DNA of 64,000 bases from Lacticaseibacillus kribbianus (lineage in GTDB: Bacteria > Bacillota > Bacilli > Lactobacillales > Lactobacillaceae). How positions within the stretch are numbered: position 1 is the first letter of the stretch; every line of letters starts with the position of its first letter. The notes beneath the pieces are model-generated. The model saw only the letters and a list, made by a program, of their open reading frames with translations. It was not told where the DNA came from and did no database searches. Shown here in pieces: positions 35,689 to 46,115 of the stretch. Location: contig NZ_JAIPUL010000002.1 of NCBI RefSeq assembly GCF_020180945.1, positions 124,001 to 188,000 of the forward strand, in the 5' to 3' direction. A program made the translations under genes and the position numbers.

Positions 35689-35890
35689 GTAGGGCGGAGG
35701 CCCGAACGCGCGATTGCTGGAGGCGTAGGGCCGGGGCGAGCCAGCGTGAAATTGCAGTTAGCCGGCGGTCTGTTCCGGCTTACTGCAAGGGCGGGTCCTG
35801 AGACCGTACTTTGGGCTCAGGAGAGCCCCACGCGTTCCGCCGCCCCGGCCCGGAGCCGGAAGCAGTTGCGCGTTCGGGCCGGAGCCCGCC
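35689..35890 (+). repeat. Palindromic element B before gntR
   Basis: Perfect 13-base outer arms GGCCCGAACGCGC (35699-35711) and GCGCGTTCGGGCC (35868-35880), extended by attgct/agcagt; GGGCCGGGGCG with CGCCCCGGCCC; TTGCAGTTAGCCGG with CCGGCTTACTGCAA; TCCTGAG with CTCAGGA. The 35426-35688 stretch before it holds nothing recognisable. Confidence 0.85.
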
Positions 35891-35894
35891 CCAC

Positions 35895-35950
35895 CCGCTA
35901 AACGCGTTCCAAAGCGCAACGCGGGCGCGGCCCGCGCTTTTCCACCCTCT
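35895..35950 (+). repeat. Shortened element A
   Basis: aaacgcgttcc, then AAAGCGC and GCGCTTT arms with GCGGGC/GCCCGC but without the central hairpin: an A element lacking about 60 internal bases, ending at the gntR stop codon. Confidence 0.7.
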
Positions 35951-35951
35951 G

Positions 35952-36659
35952 CTAGTTGCTGCTCAGGTGCGCGGAGTGGAAGTAGAAGTTCATGCCCGGG
36001 TAGGCGTAGACGGAGCGCGAGAAGTTGAAGATCACGTTGTTTCGCATGTAGTTGATCTGCGCCAGCGAGATCAGGCTGGTGCCCGGCTTCAGCTCCATCA
36101 GGTCGGCCCGGTCCGGCCCCAGCGTCATCACCGACATGAAGTCGTCACTGGAGTAGGGCACGATGTCGTAGGTGTCCTTGAGAAAATCGAAAATGGAAGA
36201 ATTCAGCGCCTCGGTCGAGACGAACGGCACGACGTCGCGCATGTAGTACGCCTCTTCCAGGGCGTACAGGGTGTCGCCGGTGTAGCGCAGGCGGATGATG
36301 CGCCAGAGGTCCTCGGCGCCCGAGATCTTCATGGTTTTGGCCAACGGAATCTCGGCGGCGTTGACCTTGTCGAACGTGACGACCTTGGACGTCAGCGGCC
36401 CGTGCTTGACCAGCGACTTACCGGCGCCGATCGACAGGTTGACGGTCATCTTGCCCTCCAGCTGCAGTTCGTTGATGTAGTAGCCGCTGCCCTGGACCCG
36501 GCGCAAAAGCCCGTGCTGGTAGACCACGTCGATCGCACGCCGGATGGTGTTGCGACTGACCTGGTACTCGCTCATGAGCTCCTGCTCGGTTGGCAGCTTG
36601 GTGGTGTATTTTCCGGCCTGAATCGCCTTGATCAGTTCTTCCGCGATTTCGTGATACAT
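35952..36659 (-). CDS. GntR/HutC family transcriptional regulator
   Basis: The protein has 235 residues. The winged helix (1-72) has TKLPTEQELMSEYQVSRNTIRRAI; residues 85-230 form a UTRA ligand-binding domain. It probably represses the divergent PTS gene(s) until a phosphorylated beta-glucoside binds. The ATG of MYHEIAEEL follows GGAGGGC; the seven-residue extension in the same frame is rejected. AT-rich intergenic DNA with inverted repeats separates it from the PTS IIB gene. Confidence 0.9.
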   Translation of the reverse strand: MYHEIAEELIKAIQAGKYTTKLPTEQELMSEYQVSRNTIRRAIDVVYQHGLLRRVQGSGYYINELQLEGKMTVNLSIGAGKSLVKHGPLTSKVVTFDKVNAAEIPLAKTMKISGAEDLWRIIRLRYTGDTLYALEEAYYMRDVVPFVSTEALNSSIFDFLKDTYDIVPYSSDDFMSVMTLGPDRADLMELKPGTSLISLAQINYMRNNVIFNFSRSVYAYPGMNFYFHSAHLSSN

Positions 36660-36673
36660 ACGCAGCCCTCCAG

Positions 36674-36747
36674 ACAAATCTTAGTTGCAAGCACTTGTTT
36701 TATTTGTACCCATGTATTATTATAGCATTGTGATGAAAGCGGTTAAA
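36674..36747 (+). promoter_or_regulatory. PTS promoter, putative GntR operator and cre site
   Basis: TTGTTT (36695-36700), 17 bases, TATTAT (36718-36723) form a promoter for the IIB gene. ACAAAT (36674-36679) and ATTTGT (36702-36707) form an inverted repeat around an imperfect CAAGCACTTG palindrome, a candidate operator. TGAAAGCGGTTAAA (36734-36747) matches the cre consensus TGWAANCGNTNWCA except for one base, suggesting CcpA control. Confidence 0.6.
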
Positions 36748-36789
36748 CCTAGCCGCCCAAAAATTTTAATCTCAAGGGAGAGATTTACC

Positions 36790-37110
36790 ATGGCAGAAAA
36801 GACGATTATGCTTGTGTGCTCCGCTGGTATGTCCACGAGCCTGTTAGTTTCCAAGATGCAAAAGGCCGCTGCTGCGGACGGCATTGACGCCGACATTTTT
36901 GCAACCGCTGCCTCCGACGCCGATCACCTGATCAAGGACAAGAACCCTGACATCTTAATGCTCGGCCCTCAGGTTCGTTACATGCTCGGCCAGTTCCAGA
37001 AGAAGGTTACCATTCCCGTCGAAGTCATCAACATGCAGGACTACGGCATGATGAACGGCGAAAAGGTGCTTCGCGAAGCCCTCTCCTCCATCGAAAAGGC
37101 TGCTAACTAA
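36790..37110 (+). CDS. PTS lactose/cellobiose-type IIB component
   Basis: The protein has 106 residues. It passes phosphate from IIA to the incoming sugar through C10 in the motif VCSAGMSTSLLVSKM. AAGGGAG precedes the ATG. Codon use is less GC-rich than that of the neighbours, as expected for a highly expressed gene. The IIC membrane subunit needed for uptake is not in the window. Confidence 0.93.
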   Translation: MAEKTIMLVCSAGMSTSLLVSKMQKAAAADGIDADIFATAASDADHLIKDKNPDILMLGPQVRYMLGQFQKKVTIPVEVINMQDYGMMNGEKVLREALSSIEKAAN

Positions 37111-37130
37111 TTGAAAAGTAAGCGCCGTCA

Positions 37131-37156
37131 AGTAAGCGCTTGACGGGACGCGAGGC
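37131..37156 (+). promoter_or_regulatory. Hairpin between PTS IIB and IIA genes
   Basis: CCGTCAAG (about 37136) and CTTGACGG form a stem without a T-tract in the 176-base gap between the two genes. It could be an RNA processing or stability element; this is an inference. Confidence 0.4.
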
Positions 37157-37286
37157 CGGCGCTTGAGCCGCAGTTGACTCAGGAGGCGGCCTTGCGTGGT
37201 TACAAGGCCAAGGCCGAGTAGCCCATAATCACAAACCGGCGGCCGGGCCGAGCCCGCGCCGCGAACATAAAGGAGATACGCTAATC

Positions 37287-37613
37287 ATGGCTGAAGAAGA
37301 AGAACAGAACATGGAGACCATCATGGGCCTCATCATCAACGGCGGCAACGCCAAGAGCTCCGCTTTCGAAGCGATCGCCGCTGCCAAGGAAGGCGACTTC
37401 GACAAGGCCGACGCCAAGTTGAAGGAAGCGGACGGTTTCCTGGTTGAGGCGCACAACGCGCAGACCAAGATGCTGACGGCCGAAGCCAACGGCGACCACG
37501 CCAAGGTAACGCTGTTGATGGTTCACTCACAAGACCACCTGATGACCAGCATCACCTTCCGCGACCTCGCCGGCGAGATCGTTGACCTTTACAAGCGTCT
37601 GGGCAACAAGTAA
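37287..37613 (+). CDS. PTS lactose/cellobiose-type IIA component
   Basis: The protein has 108 residues. The phospho-acceptor histidine is probably H80 in LLMVHSQDHLMT, the lactose-family IIA motif; the helical composition and GGNAKSSAFEAIAAAKEG region fit. AAAGGAG precedes the ATG. Together with IIB it lacks a local IIC. Confidence 0.95.
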   Translation: MAEEEEQNMETIMGLIINGGNAKSSAFEAIAAAKEGDFDKADAKLKEADGFLVEAHNAQTKMLTAEANGDHAKVTLLMVHSQDHLMTSITFRDLAGEIVDLYKRLGNK

Positions 37614-37618
37614 TCGCG

Positions 37619-37646
37619 AGCCGAGACAGTGATGTCTCGGCTTTGT
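37619..37646 (+). terminator. Terminator after PTS IIA gene
   Basis: AGCCGAGACA / TGTCTCGGCT stem followed by TTGTCTGT. The T-tract is short. Confidence 0.75.
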
Positions 37647-37741
37647 CTGTATTCAGGCTTTCGGTCCCAACCAGTTTCGCTCGAGTCGGGGGGCAGAGAG
37701 CGAAGCAAGCAACAGGGTGGCGCGTGCTTGGCCGCCTGATC

Positions 37742-39686
<1,945 letters not shown>

Positions 39687-39752
39687 GCCGGCGCTAGGAG
39701 GCCGGCCAGAAGGCGGTCGGTTCGCACCACACAGAAATTGACCTTGCAGCTG

Positions 39753-39800
39753 CGGGCACTCCGCGTTTTCTGAGTTTGGGAAACGCGCGGTGCCCGTTTT
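39753..39800 (+). terminator. Terminator after the second GH1 gene
   Basis: CGGGCAC-CCGCGTTT / AAACGCGCGGTGCCCG stem followed by TTTTGTG. Confidence 0.85.
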
Positions 39801-39811
39801 GTGCTCTGGGC

Positions 39812-39846
39812 TGAGCCGCGACCAGCGGCTCGGCTTTTTTTGCGCA
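39812..39846 (+). terminator. Second terminator
   Basis: GAGCCGC / GCGGCTC stem followed by a run of T's about 12 bases after the previous terminator. Confidence 0.75.
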
Positions 39847-39878
39847 AAAAAAAATTTATTTCTAGTCATATACGAGTT

Positions 39879-39903
39879 GATCTGGTCACTATTCGTCCAG
39901 ATC
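39879..39903 (+). promoter_or_regulatory. Inverted repeat upstream of the WYL regulator
   Basis: GATCTGG (39879-39885) and CCAGATC (39897-39903), 11 bases apart, about 50 bases before the gene: a candidate autoregulatory operator. Binding is inferred. Confidence 0.45.
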
Positions 39904-39951
39904 GCCTGTCATACTGGTCGCGTGGGGGAAATACTAACGGAGGAGAGACAC

Positions 39952-40941
39952 ATGGTAGATTCAAGAAATACCAGGCTCCTGTACATCTACGATGAGTTGA
40001 TCAGGGGCAAGACCCTGACCAAGCAGGGGCTGATCGATGCCACCGGGGCGCAAGGGCGGGCCATCCAGCGCGACATCCAGGAGATCCGAGCCTTTTTGGC
40101 GGACCGGCGAGCCGACGTGAGCCTGCCGCAGACGGCCACGGGGCGGTACCGCATCGAGGACCGGCAGCCGCAGGGGGACCTCACCGATCCGGAGCGCCTG
40201 GCGATCGGCAAGGTGATGCTGGCGTCGCGCAGCCTGGCCAATCAGGAGATGACCGTGCTGCTGGCGCACCTGGTGAGCGGGGCGGACCAGCCCAAGGTCA
40301 TGGCGCGGCACCTGAACGATGCGGGCTACATCGGGGCGCCGTCGCAACCGCAGCTGGCGTTCATCGCCGCCATTGCCGAGGGCATCAGGCAGCGCAAGCG
40401 GCTGGCCTTTGACTTCACGCGCGGCGGCGAGGTCCACCACTACGAGCGGGTGCCGCGGGCACTGTTTTTCAGTGACCTGTACTTCTTCATGCTGACGTCG
40501 CACGCAGGCGCACACGACGAGGCGGCCCTGGACGAGGCAATGCAAAAATTCGAGCTCGCGCGCATCACGAACCCGCGCTGGCTGGGCCACGACAATTCCG
40601 GCCAGCACATCCCGGACGAATCGGCGGCGGTGATCAAGCAAAGCACCCTGTCGTTTCTCGGCGCGAAGATCGACCTTGAGATCGAGTTTTACGCCGACCC
40701 GCGGTACGTCACGGACCGCTTCCCGGGGACGCGGGTGCTGGAGGACGTGCCGATTCCGTACGTGCCGGGTGGGCCGCCGGCGGTGGGCAAGCGGATGATC
40801 GTGCCCACCGTGGACAGCTACGGGACGCGGATGTGGCTGCTTCAGCAGGCGCACATGGTCAAGGTGTTGCGCCCACTGGCAATCAGACAATATGTGACCG
40901 AGCGCATGAGGATGGCGCTGGCGAATTACGAGGAGAAGTGA
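39952..40941 (+). CDS. WYL-domain transcriptional regulator
   Basis: The protein has 329 residues. An N-terminal DeoR-like helix-turn-helix (about 5-65, TKQGLIDATGAQGRAIQRDI) is followed by a WYL-type domain (about 145-225, RLAFDFTRGGEVHHYERVPRAL) and a C-terminal extension. WYL regulators sense small ligands or nucleic acids. GGAGGAG precedes the ATG; the longer frame to 39790 is rejected. Only two bases separate its stop from the next ATG, so it leads an operon with a lipoprotein gene. Confidence 0.85.
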   Translation: MVDSRNTRLLYIYDELIRGKTLTKQGLIDATGAQGRAIQRDIQEIRAFLADRRADVSLPQTATGRYRIEDRQPQGDLTDPERLAIGKVMLASRSLANQEMTVLLAHLVSGADQPKVMARHLNDAGYIGAPSQPQLAFIAAIAEGIRQRKRLAFDFTRGGEVHHYERVPRALFFSDLYFFMLTSHAGAHDEAALDEAMQKFELARITNPRWLGHDNSGQHIPDESAAVIKQSTLSFLGAKIDLEIEFYADPRYVTDRFPGTRVLEDVPIPYVPGGPPAVGKRMIVPTVDSYGTRMWLLQQAHMVKVLRPLAIRQYVTERMRMALANYEEK

Positions 40942-40943
40942 CA

Positions 40944-42038
40944 ATGACCAAAAAACGTGGGATTCTTGCAGGGCTTGTGGTCCTGATGTTTCTGTTGACC
41001 CTGACCGGCTGCGGCAGCAAGCTTAGCGGCACCTTCAACGCATACGGCGAGAGCATTTTGGGGGATGGCTCGAGCCTGTCCGACAGTGCGCTGATGACCT
41101 TAACCATCGACGGCAAAACGGCGACGCTTCAGACGACGGCGCACACGCTGGGCGGGTCGGGAATCGATGAAAGCGCGGCGAGCGTGACGGGGACGGTTGA
41201 TACCGGCGCCAAAACCATCGCCTTCACCAAAAACGGCAAAAGTGGCAAGATCCACTACGCGCTGAAGGATAAGACGCTGACCCTGAGTCTTGGCGATTCG
41301 ACCATGGCGTTCGCCGCTGAAGGCAGCAGTGCGTTCACCCGCAACAAGCGCGACTTCAAGGCCGAGGCTTCGTCGCTGAAAGACGAGGTCGAATCGCAGC
41401 AGAGCCAGGAAGACGACTCGACGGATGATTGGGACGCCGACTCGGACACCGAATACGACGACTCGACCACAGGGGATGAGGCGTCTTCAACCGCCGACAC
41501 CGACGCGGCGCAAAACACAATGACGATGGCGGAGTCCGAGCGCACCACCTTTGCCGAGACGCTGACGCAGACGATTCTGCCGGAGCTGAAGGACAAGCTG
41601 GCCGGCACGTGGAAGTTCAGCGACCACGAAAGCTCCTGGACGACGGATGCCGCCGTCACCCTGACGGTAGACGGCAAGCTGACCAGCACGCTGAAGTCGC
41701 CGCTGCCGGATTACCTCAAGACGGTGGTTCAGACCAGTGGCACCTACACGGTTGATGAGGCGAAGCTGACCGCAGACATCGCCAGCTCGGCGGCGCTCAA
41801 GGACCTCTCGGCGGTGCAGGACCTGTCAGGCCTGATCGACGCCGACAGCAGTCTGAATTTTGCCCTGAACTTCACCGCCACTGAAACCGGGACCCGGGAA
41901 GGCAAAAAGGAGGGGGCAACCCCGCGCGAGGGCGTGTTCGGCTTTAGCCTGAGCGCTAACCAGATGGTCTACACGGACACGTTCGACCTGTTCGCCAGCA
42001 ACAACGTCGGGTCGATGGCGGCCTTTACCAAGCAGTAG
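40944..42038 (+). CDS. Predicted lipoprotein of unknown function
   Basis: The protein has 364 residues. The signal peptide ends in the lipobox LTLTGC (cleavage before C23). Two similar beta-rich regions (about 24-130 and 210-360, each with a TLTIDGK or TLTVDGK strand motif) are joined by an acidic Asp/Ser/Thr-rich linker (about 145-200). I do not recognise the family. It overlaps in operon position with the WYL regulator, suggesting regulated expression of an envelope protein. Confidence 0.75.
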   Translation: MTKKRGILAGLVVLMFLLTLTGCGSKLSGTFNAYGESILGDGSSLSDSALMTLTIDGKTATLQTTAHTLGGSGIDESAASVTGTVDTGAKTIAFTKNGKSGKIHYALKDKTLTLSLGDSTMAFAAEGSSAFTRNKRDFKAEASSLKDEVESQQSQEDDSTDDWDADSDTEYDDSTTGDEASSTADTDAAQNTMTMAESERTTFAETLTQTILPELKDKLAGTWKFSDHESSWTTDAAVTLTVDGKLTSTLKSPLPDYLKTVVQTSGTYTVDEAKLTADIASSAALKDLSAVQDLSGLIDADSSLNFALNFTATETGTREGKKEGATPREGVFGFSLSANQMVYTDTFDLFASNNVGSMAAFTKQ

Positions 42039-42129
42039 CCCAAGCGCGAAGCATCGGGTGGTAGGTGGCGAACAGACAATAGGCGACCGAGCGCGCAAGG
42101 GCGCGCCGGTACTGACAGGAGGAGTCGTT

Positions 42130-43260
42130 ATGAGCCAAGAGTTAAAGCAAGCAATTGAGCAGTTGACCGCGCTGTGGCAGGGGTACATGCCGGACGGCTA
42201 CGCGGCGTTTTTGACCGCGTTCAAGGCGAAGTGGCAGGACTTTGCGGCCAAGCGCAAGGCCGATCCCGCGCGCTATGCGCTGGCGCCCTTCAAGCTGGGC
42301 GCTGAGGGGATCGCGCGCGAACCCGAAGACCCGCGCTGGCTGGGGTTTTGCGGTGAGGATCTGGCGGCGATCGATGATTACTTCGGCACGCAAAAGGCCA
42401 ACAAGCTGAAGACCCCAAAGGACGTGGCGGAGCTGCTGAAGTGGATCAACTTCGTGCGCCAGGTCAACGGCATCGCGGCGCCGGTGGACGCTGACACCGC
42501 GGCGGTCACCACGGAAGCGGCGCTGCGGGCCTGCAACGCGGCGGATTCGGCCGAACCGGAGCCGACCGTGCCGCAGCACTTCCAGGGCAACCTGTTCTCG
42601 GCCCCGGTGATCACGGTGAACATCAACCCCGGCCTGGACAGGCAGCTGGCCGCCTACCCGGAGGCGCTGCGGGCCGGGGCGCGCGCGACCCGCGAAGGCG
42701 TCCTCGCCGGCCTGCGCACCGCGAGCGGGCCCTTCGCGTCGATTGTTGAGGAGAAGAAGCTCACCGGGCCGCTGGCGACGGCGAAGAACCGGGATTACCT
42801 CTCGAACGCCAAGCAAGCCCAAGGGCTGCTTGGCCGAACGGACACGCCGGTCGAAGACCTCGTCGCGGACTGCGAGCTGGTGGCGTATCAGACCAAGAAG
42901 GCCGGGGCGCTGCCGCGCGGCATTGAGGACTGGCCCTCAAGCCGAGCCGGCCTGGCGGTGATCGCGGCCCTGATCAAGGAAGGCGACCGCCTGCTGGTGC
43001 TTCGCCAGTACGAACCAGTGGTCGCGAAACTTGGCCTGGCGGCGGACGAGACGTTCCTTCGGCGCAGTTTCGAAGGCATCAACGGCGGCCGCAGCCTGAG
43101 TGCCGAGAACCTGGTCTCGGGTCGCGAAAAGCGCGAGATCAACGCGCTTCGCCGCACAGGCGACAAGGCCACAATCGCCAGTAACAGGGCCGAGCAAACG
43201 GCGCTGAAGGGCGACCTCGGTGCCGCGCTGGACAGCCTGAACCAGAACCGCGGCCGTTAG
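42130..43260 (+). CDS. Protein of unknown function, possibly uracil-DNA-glycosylase-fold
   Basis: The protein has 376 residues, soluble. The middle carries FSAPVITVNINPGLD (about 155-170), then ELVAYQTKKAG and a hydrophobic LAVIAALIKEGDRLLVLRQYEPVV near 275-300. The order of a strand ending in NPG, then a second strand, then a late strand ending in a basic residue recalls uncharacterised UDG-superfamily proteins, but the match is weak and I do not rely on it. AGGAGG precedes the ATG. It lies 91 bases after the lipoprotein gene, likely in the same operon. Confidence 0.6.
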   Translation: MSQELKQAIEQLTALWQGYMPDGYAAFLTAFKAKWQDFAAKRKADPARYALAPFKLGAEGIAREPEDPRWLGFCGEDLAAIDDYFGTQKANKLKTPKDVAELLKWINFVRQVNGIAAPVDADTAAVTTEAALRACNAADSAEPEPTVPQHFQGNLFSAPVITVNINPGLDRQLAAYPEALRAGARATREGVLAGLRTASGPFASIVEEKKLTGPLATAKNRDYLSNAKQAQGLLGRTDTPVEDLVADCELVAYQTKKAGALPRGIEDWPSSRAGLAVIAALIKEGDRLLVLRQYEPVVAKLGLAADETFLRRSFEGINGGRSLSAENLVSGREKREINALRRTGDKATIASNRAEQTALKGDLGAALDSLNQNRGR

Positions 43261-43321
43261 TCGCGCCGTCGCGGCCATCACGGGGCCCAACGCGTAGCCG
43301 CCACAGATTGTGCCGGCACGC

Positions 43322-43368
43322 CAAAAAACCGCCAAGCACCCGCAACTCGGGTCTTGGCGGTTTTTTTT
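43322..43368. terminator. Bidirectional terminator
   Basis: AAAAAACCGCCAAG / CTTGGCGGTTTTTT stem between converging genes (the unknown gene and glpK). Confidence 0.9.
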
Positions 43369-43380
43369 GGCGTGCCGCGG

Positions 43381-44889
43381 TCACCCGCGCGCGTGGTGCT
43401 TGAACGCCATGGTGGCGGCGACGGCCTGCTGCCAGCCGGCGTAAAGGTCCTCGCGGCGCGCCGCGGGCATGCTTGGCGTGAAGCGACGGCCGACGCGCGC
43501 AACCTGGCGCAGGTCTTCCGGGCTCTGCCAGAAGCCGACGCCCAGGCCGGCGAGGAAGGCGGCGCCCATCGCGGTGGTCTCGAGGTTGGCGGCGCGCTCG
43601 ATCGGCGTGTTGAGCAGGTCGGCCTGGAACTGCATCAGGTAGTTGTTGTTGGCCGCGCCGCCGTCCACGCGCAGCGCCGGGATTGCGATGCCGGTGTCCT
43701 GCACCATGGTGTCGACCACGTCGCGGGTCTGATAGGCCAGGGCCTGAAGGGTCGCCTTGATGAAGTCGTCGCGGGTGGTGCCGCGCGTCAGCCCAAACAC
43801 CGCGCCGCGCGCGTCCTGGGCCCAGTACGGCGCGCCGAGGCCGGTGAAGGCCGGCACGACGTAGACCTCGTCAAGCGACTGGGAGCGTTCCGCGCACTCC
43901 TCGGAGTCGCCGGCGTGGGTCAAAAGCTGCATGGCGTCGCGCAGCCACTGCATCGCCGAGCCCGAGACGAACACGGAGCCCTCGAGCGCGTAGGTGATCT
44001 CGCCGTTCAGGCCGTAGCCGATGGTCGTCAGCAGGTTGTTGGCCGACATGGTCGGGGTGTGGCCAGTGTTCATCACGATGAACGAGCCGGTGCCGTACGT
44101 GTTTTTGACCATGCCGGCCTCGAGCGCGAGCTGGCCGAACAGCGCCGCCTGCTGGTCCCCGGCCATGCCGGCGATCGGGGTCTGGCTGCCGTAGAAGACC
44201 GGCGCCGCGGTCGTGCCGTAAACTTCCGCGTTGCCTTTGACCGAAGGCAAAATGGCGCGGGGGATGTTCAGGGCGGCGAGGATGTCGTCGTCCCACTGCA
44301 GCGTGTGGATGTTGAACAGCATGGTGCGGCTCGCATTGGTGTAGTCGGTGACGTGGATCGCGCCGCCGGACAGCTTCCAGGCCAGCCAGGTGTCGATGGT
44401 GCCGAACAGCAGCTCGCCGGCCTCGGCGCGCGCCTGGGCGCCGGGCACCGCGTCCAGCAACCAGCGGATCTTGGTGGCGGAGAAGTAGGGGTCGATCAGC
44501 AGGCCCGTTTTGGCGTGAATCATCTCGCCGAGCCCCGCGGCGCGGAGCTTGGCGGCGATGGCGCTGGTCTGGCGCGACTGCCACACCACGGCGCGGTGGA
44601 TCGGCAGGCCGGTGGTGCGGTCCCAGATCACCGTGGTCTCGCGCTGGTTGGTGATGCCGATGCCGGCGACCTGCTTGGGCTGGATGCCGCTTTGGGTGAA
44701 GGCCTCGGAGATGGTGGCGACAACGGCGTGCCAGATCTCGTTGGGGTCGTGCTCGACCCAGCCGGGTTGGTCGAAGTACTGGGTGAACTCGCGCTGGGCG
44801 TCGGCGACCGTGCGGCCGGTGTGGTCGAGCAAAAGCGCGCGGGTGGAGGTGGTGCCCTCGTCGATGGCGAGGATGTAGTGATCGGTCAT
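43381..44889 (-). CDS. glpK: Glycerol kinase
   Basis: The protein has 502 residues. It phosphorylates glycerol to glycerol-3-phosphate. FGGY-family motifs: N-terminal [28 protein letters not shown], and the late [20 protein letters not shown]. Length is typical. AAGGAGT precedes the ATG. No glycerol facilitator or GlpD/GlpO gene is beside it. Confidence 0.97.
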   Translation of the reverse strand: MTDHYILAIDEGTTSTRALLLDHTGRTVADAQREFTQYFDQPGWVEHDPNEIWHAVVATISEAFTQSGIQPKQVAGIGITNQRETTVIWDRTTGLPIHRAVVWQSRQTSAIAAKLRAAGLGEMIHAKTGLLIDPYFSATKIRWLLDAVPGAQARAEAGELLFGTIDTWLAWKLSGGAIHVTDYTNASRTMLFNIHTLQWDDDILAALNIPRAILPSVKGNAEVYGTTAAPVFYGSQTPIAGMAGDQQAALFGQLALEAGMVKNTYGTGSFIVMNTGHTPTMSANNLLTTIGYGLNGEITYALEGSVFVSGSAMQWLRDAMQLLTHAGDSEECAERSQSLDEVYVVPAFTGLGAPYWAQDARGAVFGLTRGTTRDDFIKATLQALAYQTRDVVDTMVQDTGIAIPALRVDGGAANNNYLMQFQADLLNTPIERAANLETTAMGAAFLAGLGVGFWQSPEDLRQVARVGRRFTPSMPAARREDLYAGWQQAVAATMAFKHHARG

Positions 44890-45183
44890 GGTAAAACTCC
44901 TTGTGAGCCGTGCCCGGCCCCGCTGCGGCGCGGTTGGGTACGGATTGATGGCGCCGAATGCGGCGCAGCCTTTCCTATGTTACAGCAGGCCTGCGCGGCA
45001 GACAACCGCCGCCGCGTTTTCGCGGCGGGTGAGCGGGGGAATGGACCGACTCGGCTGCGCCGGCGTCTCGGGGTGACGGGCATTGCTTGGGCGGCGGGCC
45101 GCAAGTCCGAACCAAAGTCGGCCCCAGGACCCATGCCCGGTCGCCGTCGGCTTGGTACACTGACAGACGTGGAGGTGGGAGAC

Positions 45184-45573
45184 ATGAGGCGGTGGGTGAT
45201 CAACAGTGTCGGGCTGTTCGTGATTCTGGGCGCGCTGTGCTGCGCGGCGCCCCTGGTGACGCGCGACCGGACGACGGCGGGGGCGGCGGTGCTCGACAGC
45301 ATCAACCCGCTGGTCACCACGCGCGACTACTACACCAGTACCGCCGCGACGCCGACCCGTTCGGCCAACGCCCACGGCGGCCACGACTACCACTACCGGC
45401 TGACCGCGTACGACCAGGCCGGCCGGCCGCGGCGCCTCTTGATCACGGTGTCCGATCACCCGCTGCAATCCCACACCTACCTGCGCGTGCAGGCCAAGGG
45501 CCAGACGGTCCAGGGCTGGCACGCGGTGGCCCGTCCTGCACTTCCCAAAAGCGTGCAGGCCAAACTCAGATAA
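45184..45573 (+). CDS. YxeA-like small exported protein (DUF1093)
   Basis: The protein has 129 residues. An N-terminal membrane/signal segment (about 5-22) is followed by a small beta-rich domain; NPLVTTRDYYTS and YDYHYRLTAYDQAG-like text fit the YxeA/DUF1093 family of secreted OB-like proteins. Function unknown. GGAGGTGGGAG precedes the ATG. A terminator follows directly. Confidence 0.7.
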   Translation: MRRWVINSVGLFVILGALCCAAPLVTRDRTTAGAAVLDSINPLVTTRDYYTSTAATPTRSANAHGGHDYHYRLTAYDQAGRPRRLLITVSDHPLQSHTYLRVQAKGQTVQGWHAVARPALPKSVQAKLR

Positions 45574-45587
45574 CCTCCCGTGAACGG

Positions 45588-45620
45588 GGGCCAAGTCGCA
45601 GGGCGGCTTGGCCTTTTTTG
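45588..45620 (+). terminator. Rho-independent terminator
   Basis: GGCCAAG / CTTGGCC stem followed by TTTTTTG. Confidence 0.85.
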
Positions 45621-45654
45621 ATCCAGGCGCATATTTTCTAGGTAGTGTCTGAAA

Positions 45655-45857
45655 ATCCGGGCTCCGGCCCGGACGGACCACTGCTTCCGGCTCCGGGCCG
45701 GGGCGGCGGAACGCGTGGGGCTCCCCCGAGCCCAAAGTGCGGTCTCGGGACCCGCCCTTGCACTAAGCCAGCCCAAACCGCTGGCTAAGTGCAATTTCAC
45801 GCTGGCTCGCCCCGGCCCTCCGCCGTTGCAGTGGTCCGTCCGAGCCTACGCCCTACC
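45655..45857 (-). repeat. Palindromic element B (reverse copy)
   Basis: Perfect 14-base outer arms GGACGGACCACTGC (45671-45684) and GCAGTGGTCCGTCC (45828-45841); GGGCCGGGGCG with CGCCCCGGCCC; CCGAG with CTCGG around the conserved loop; TTGCACTAAGCCAGC with GCTGGCTAAGTGCAA. The remaining gap to 46050 shows nothing recognisable. Confidence 0.85.
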
Positions 45858-46050
45858 AAGTGGTTAATTCACCAGGTTGTGGCTTTCAAACCTAAGTACA
45901 GACAGGTCTTTTTCAGCTGCAATCTAGCCGGCGGCGTGGGGGGTGCAGCTGATTCCGCGCGGCGGCGTGGGCACATGCACTCGCGTGATATGGCACAGCC
46001 CGACGAAAACCAGGGCGGCGCCGAGCGCACTTTGGTCTGTCGTCAGACGC

Positions 46051-46106
46051 AAAAGGCGTCCCCTTTTCGGCTGCTCAAGCGAGCGGTCGGGAAGGGGACG
46101 CCTTTT
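46051..46106 (-). terminator. prsA terminator
   Basis: A 15-base stem (AAAAGGCGTCCCCTT and its complement) just downstream of the prsA stop on the minus strand. Confidence 0.85.
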
Positions 46107-46115
46107 GAAATTCGG

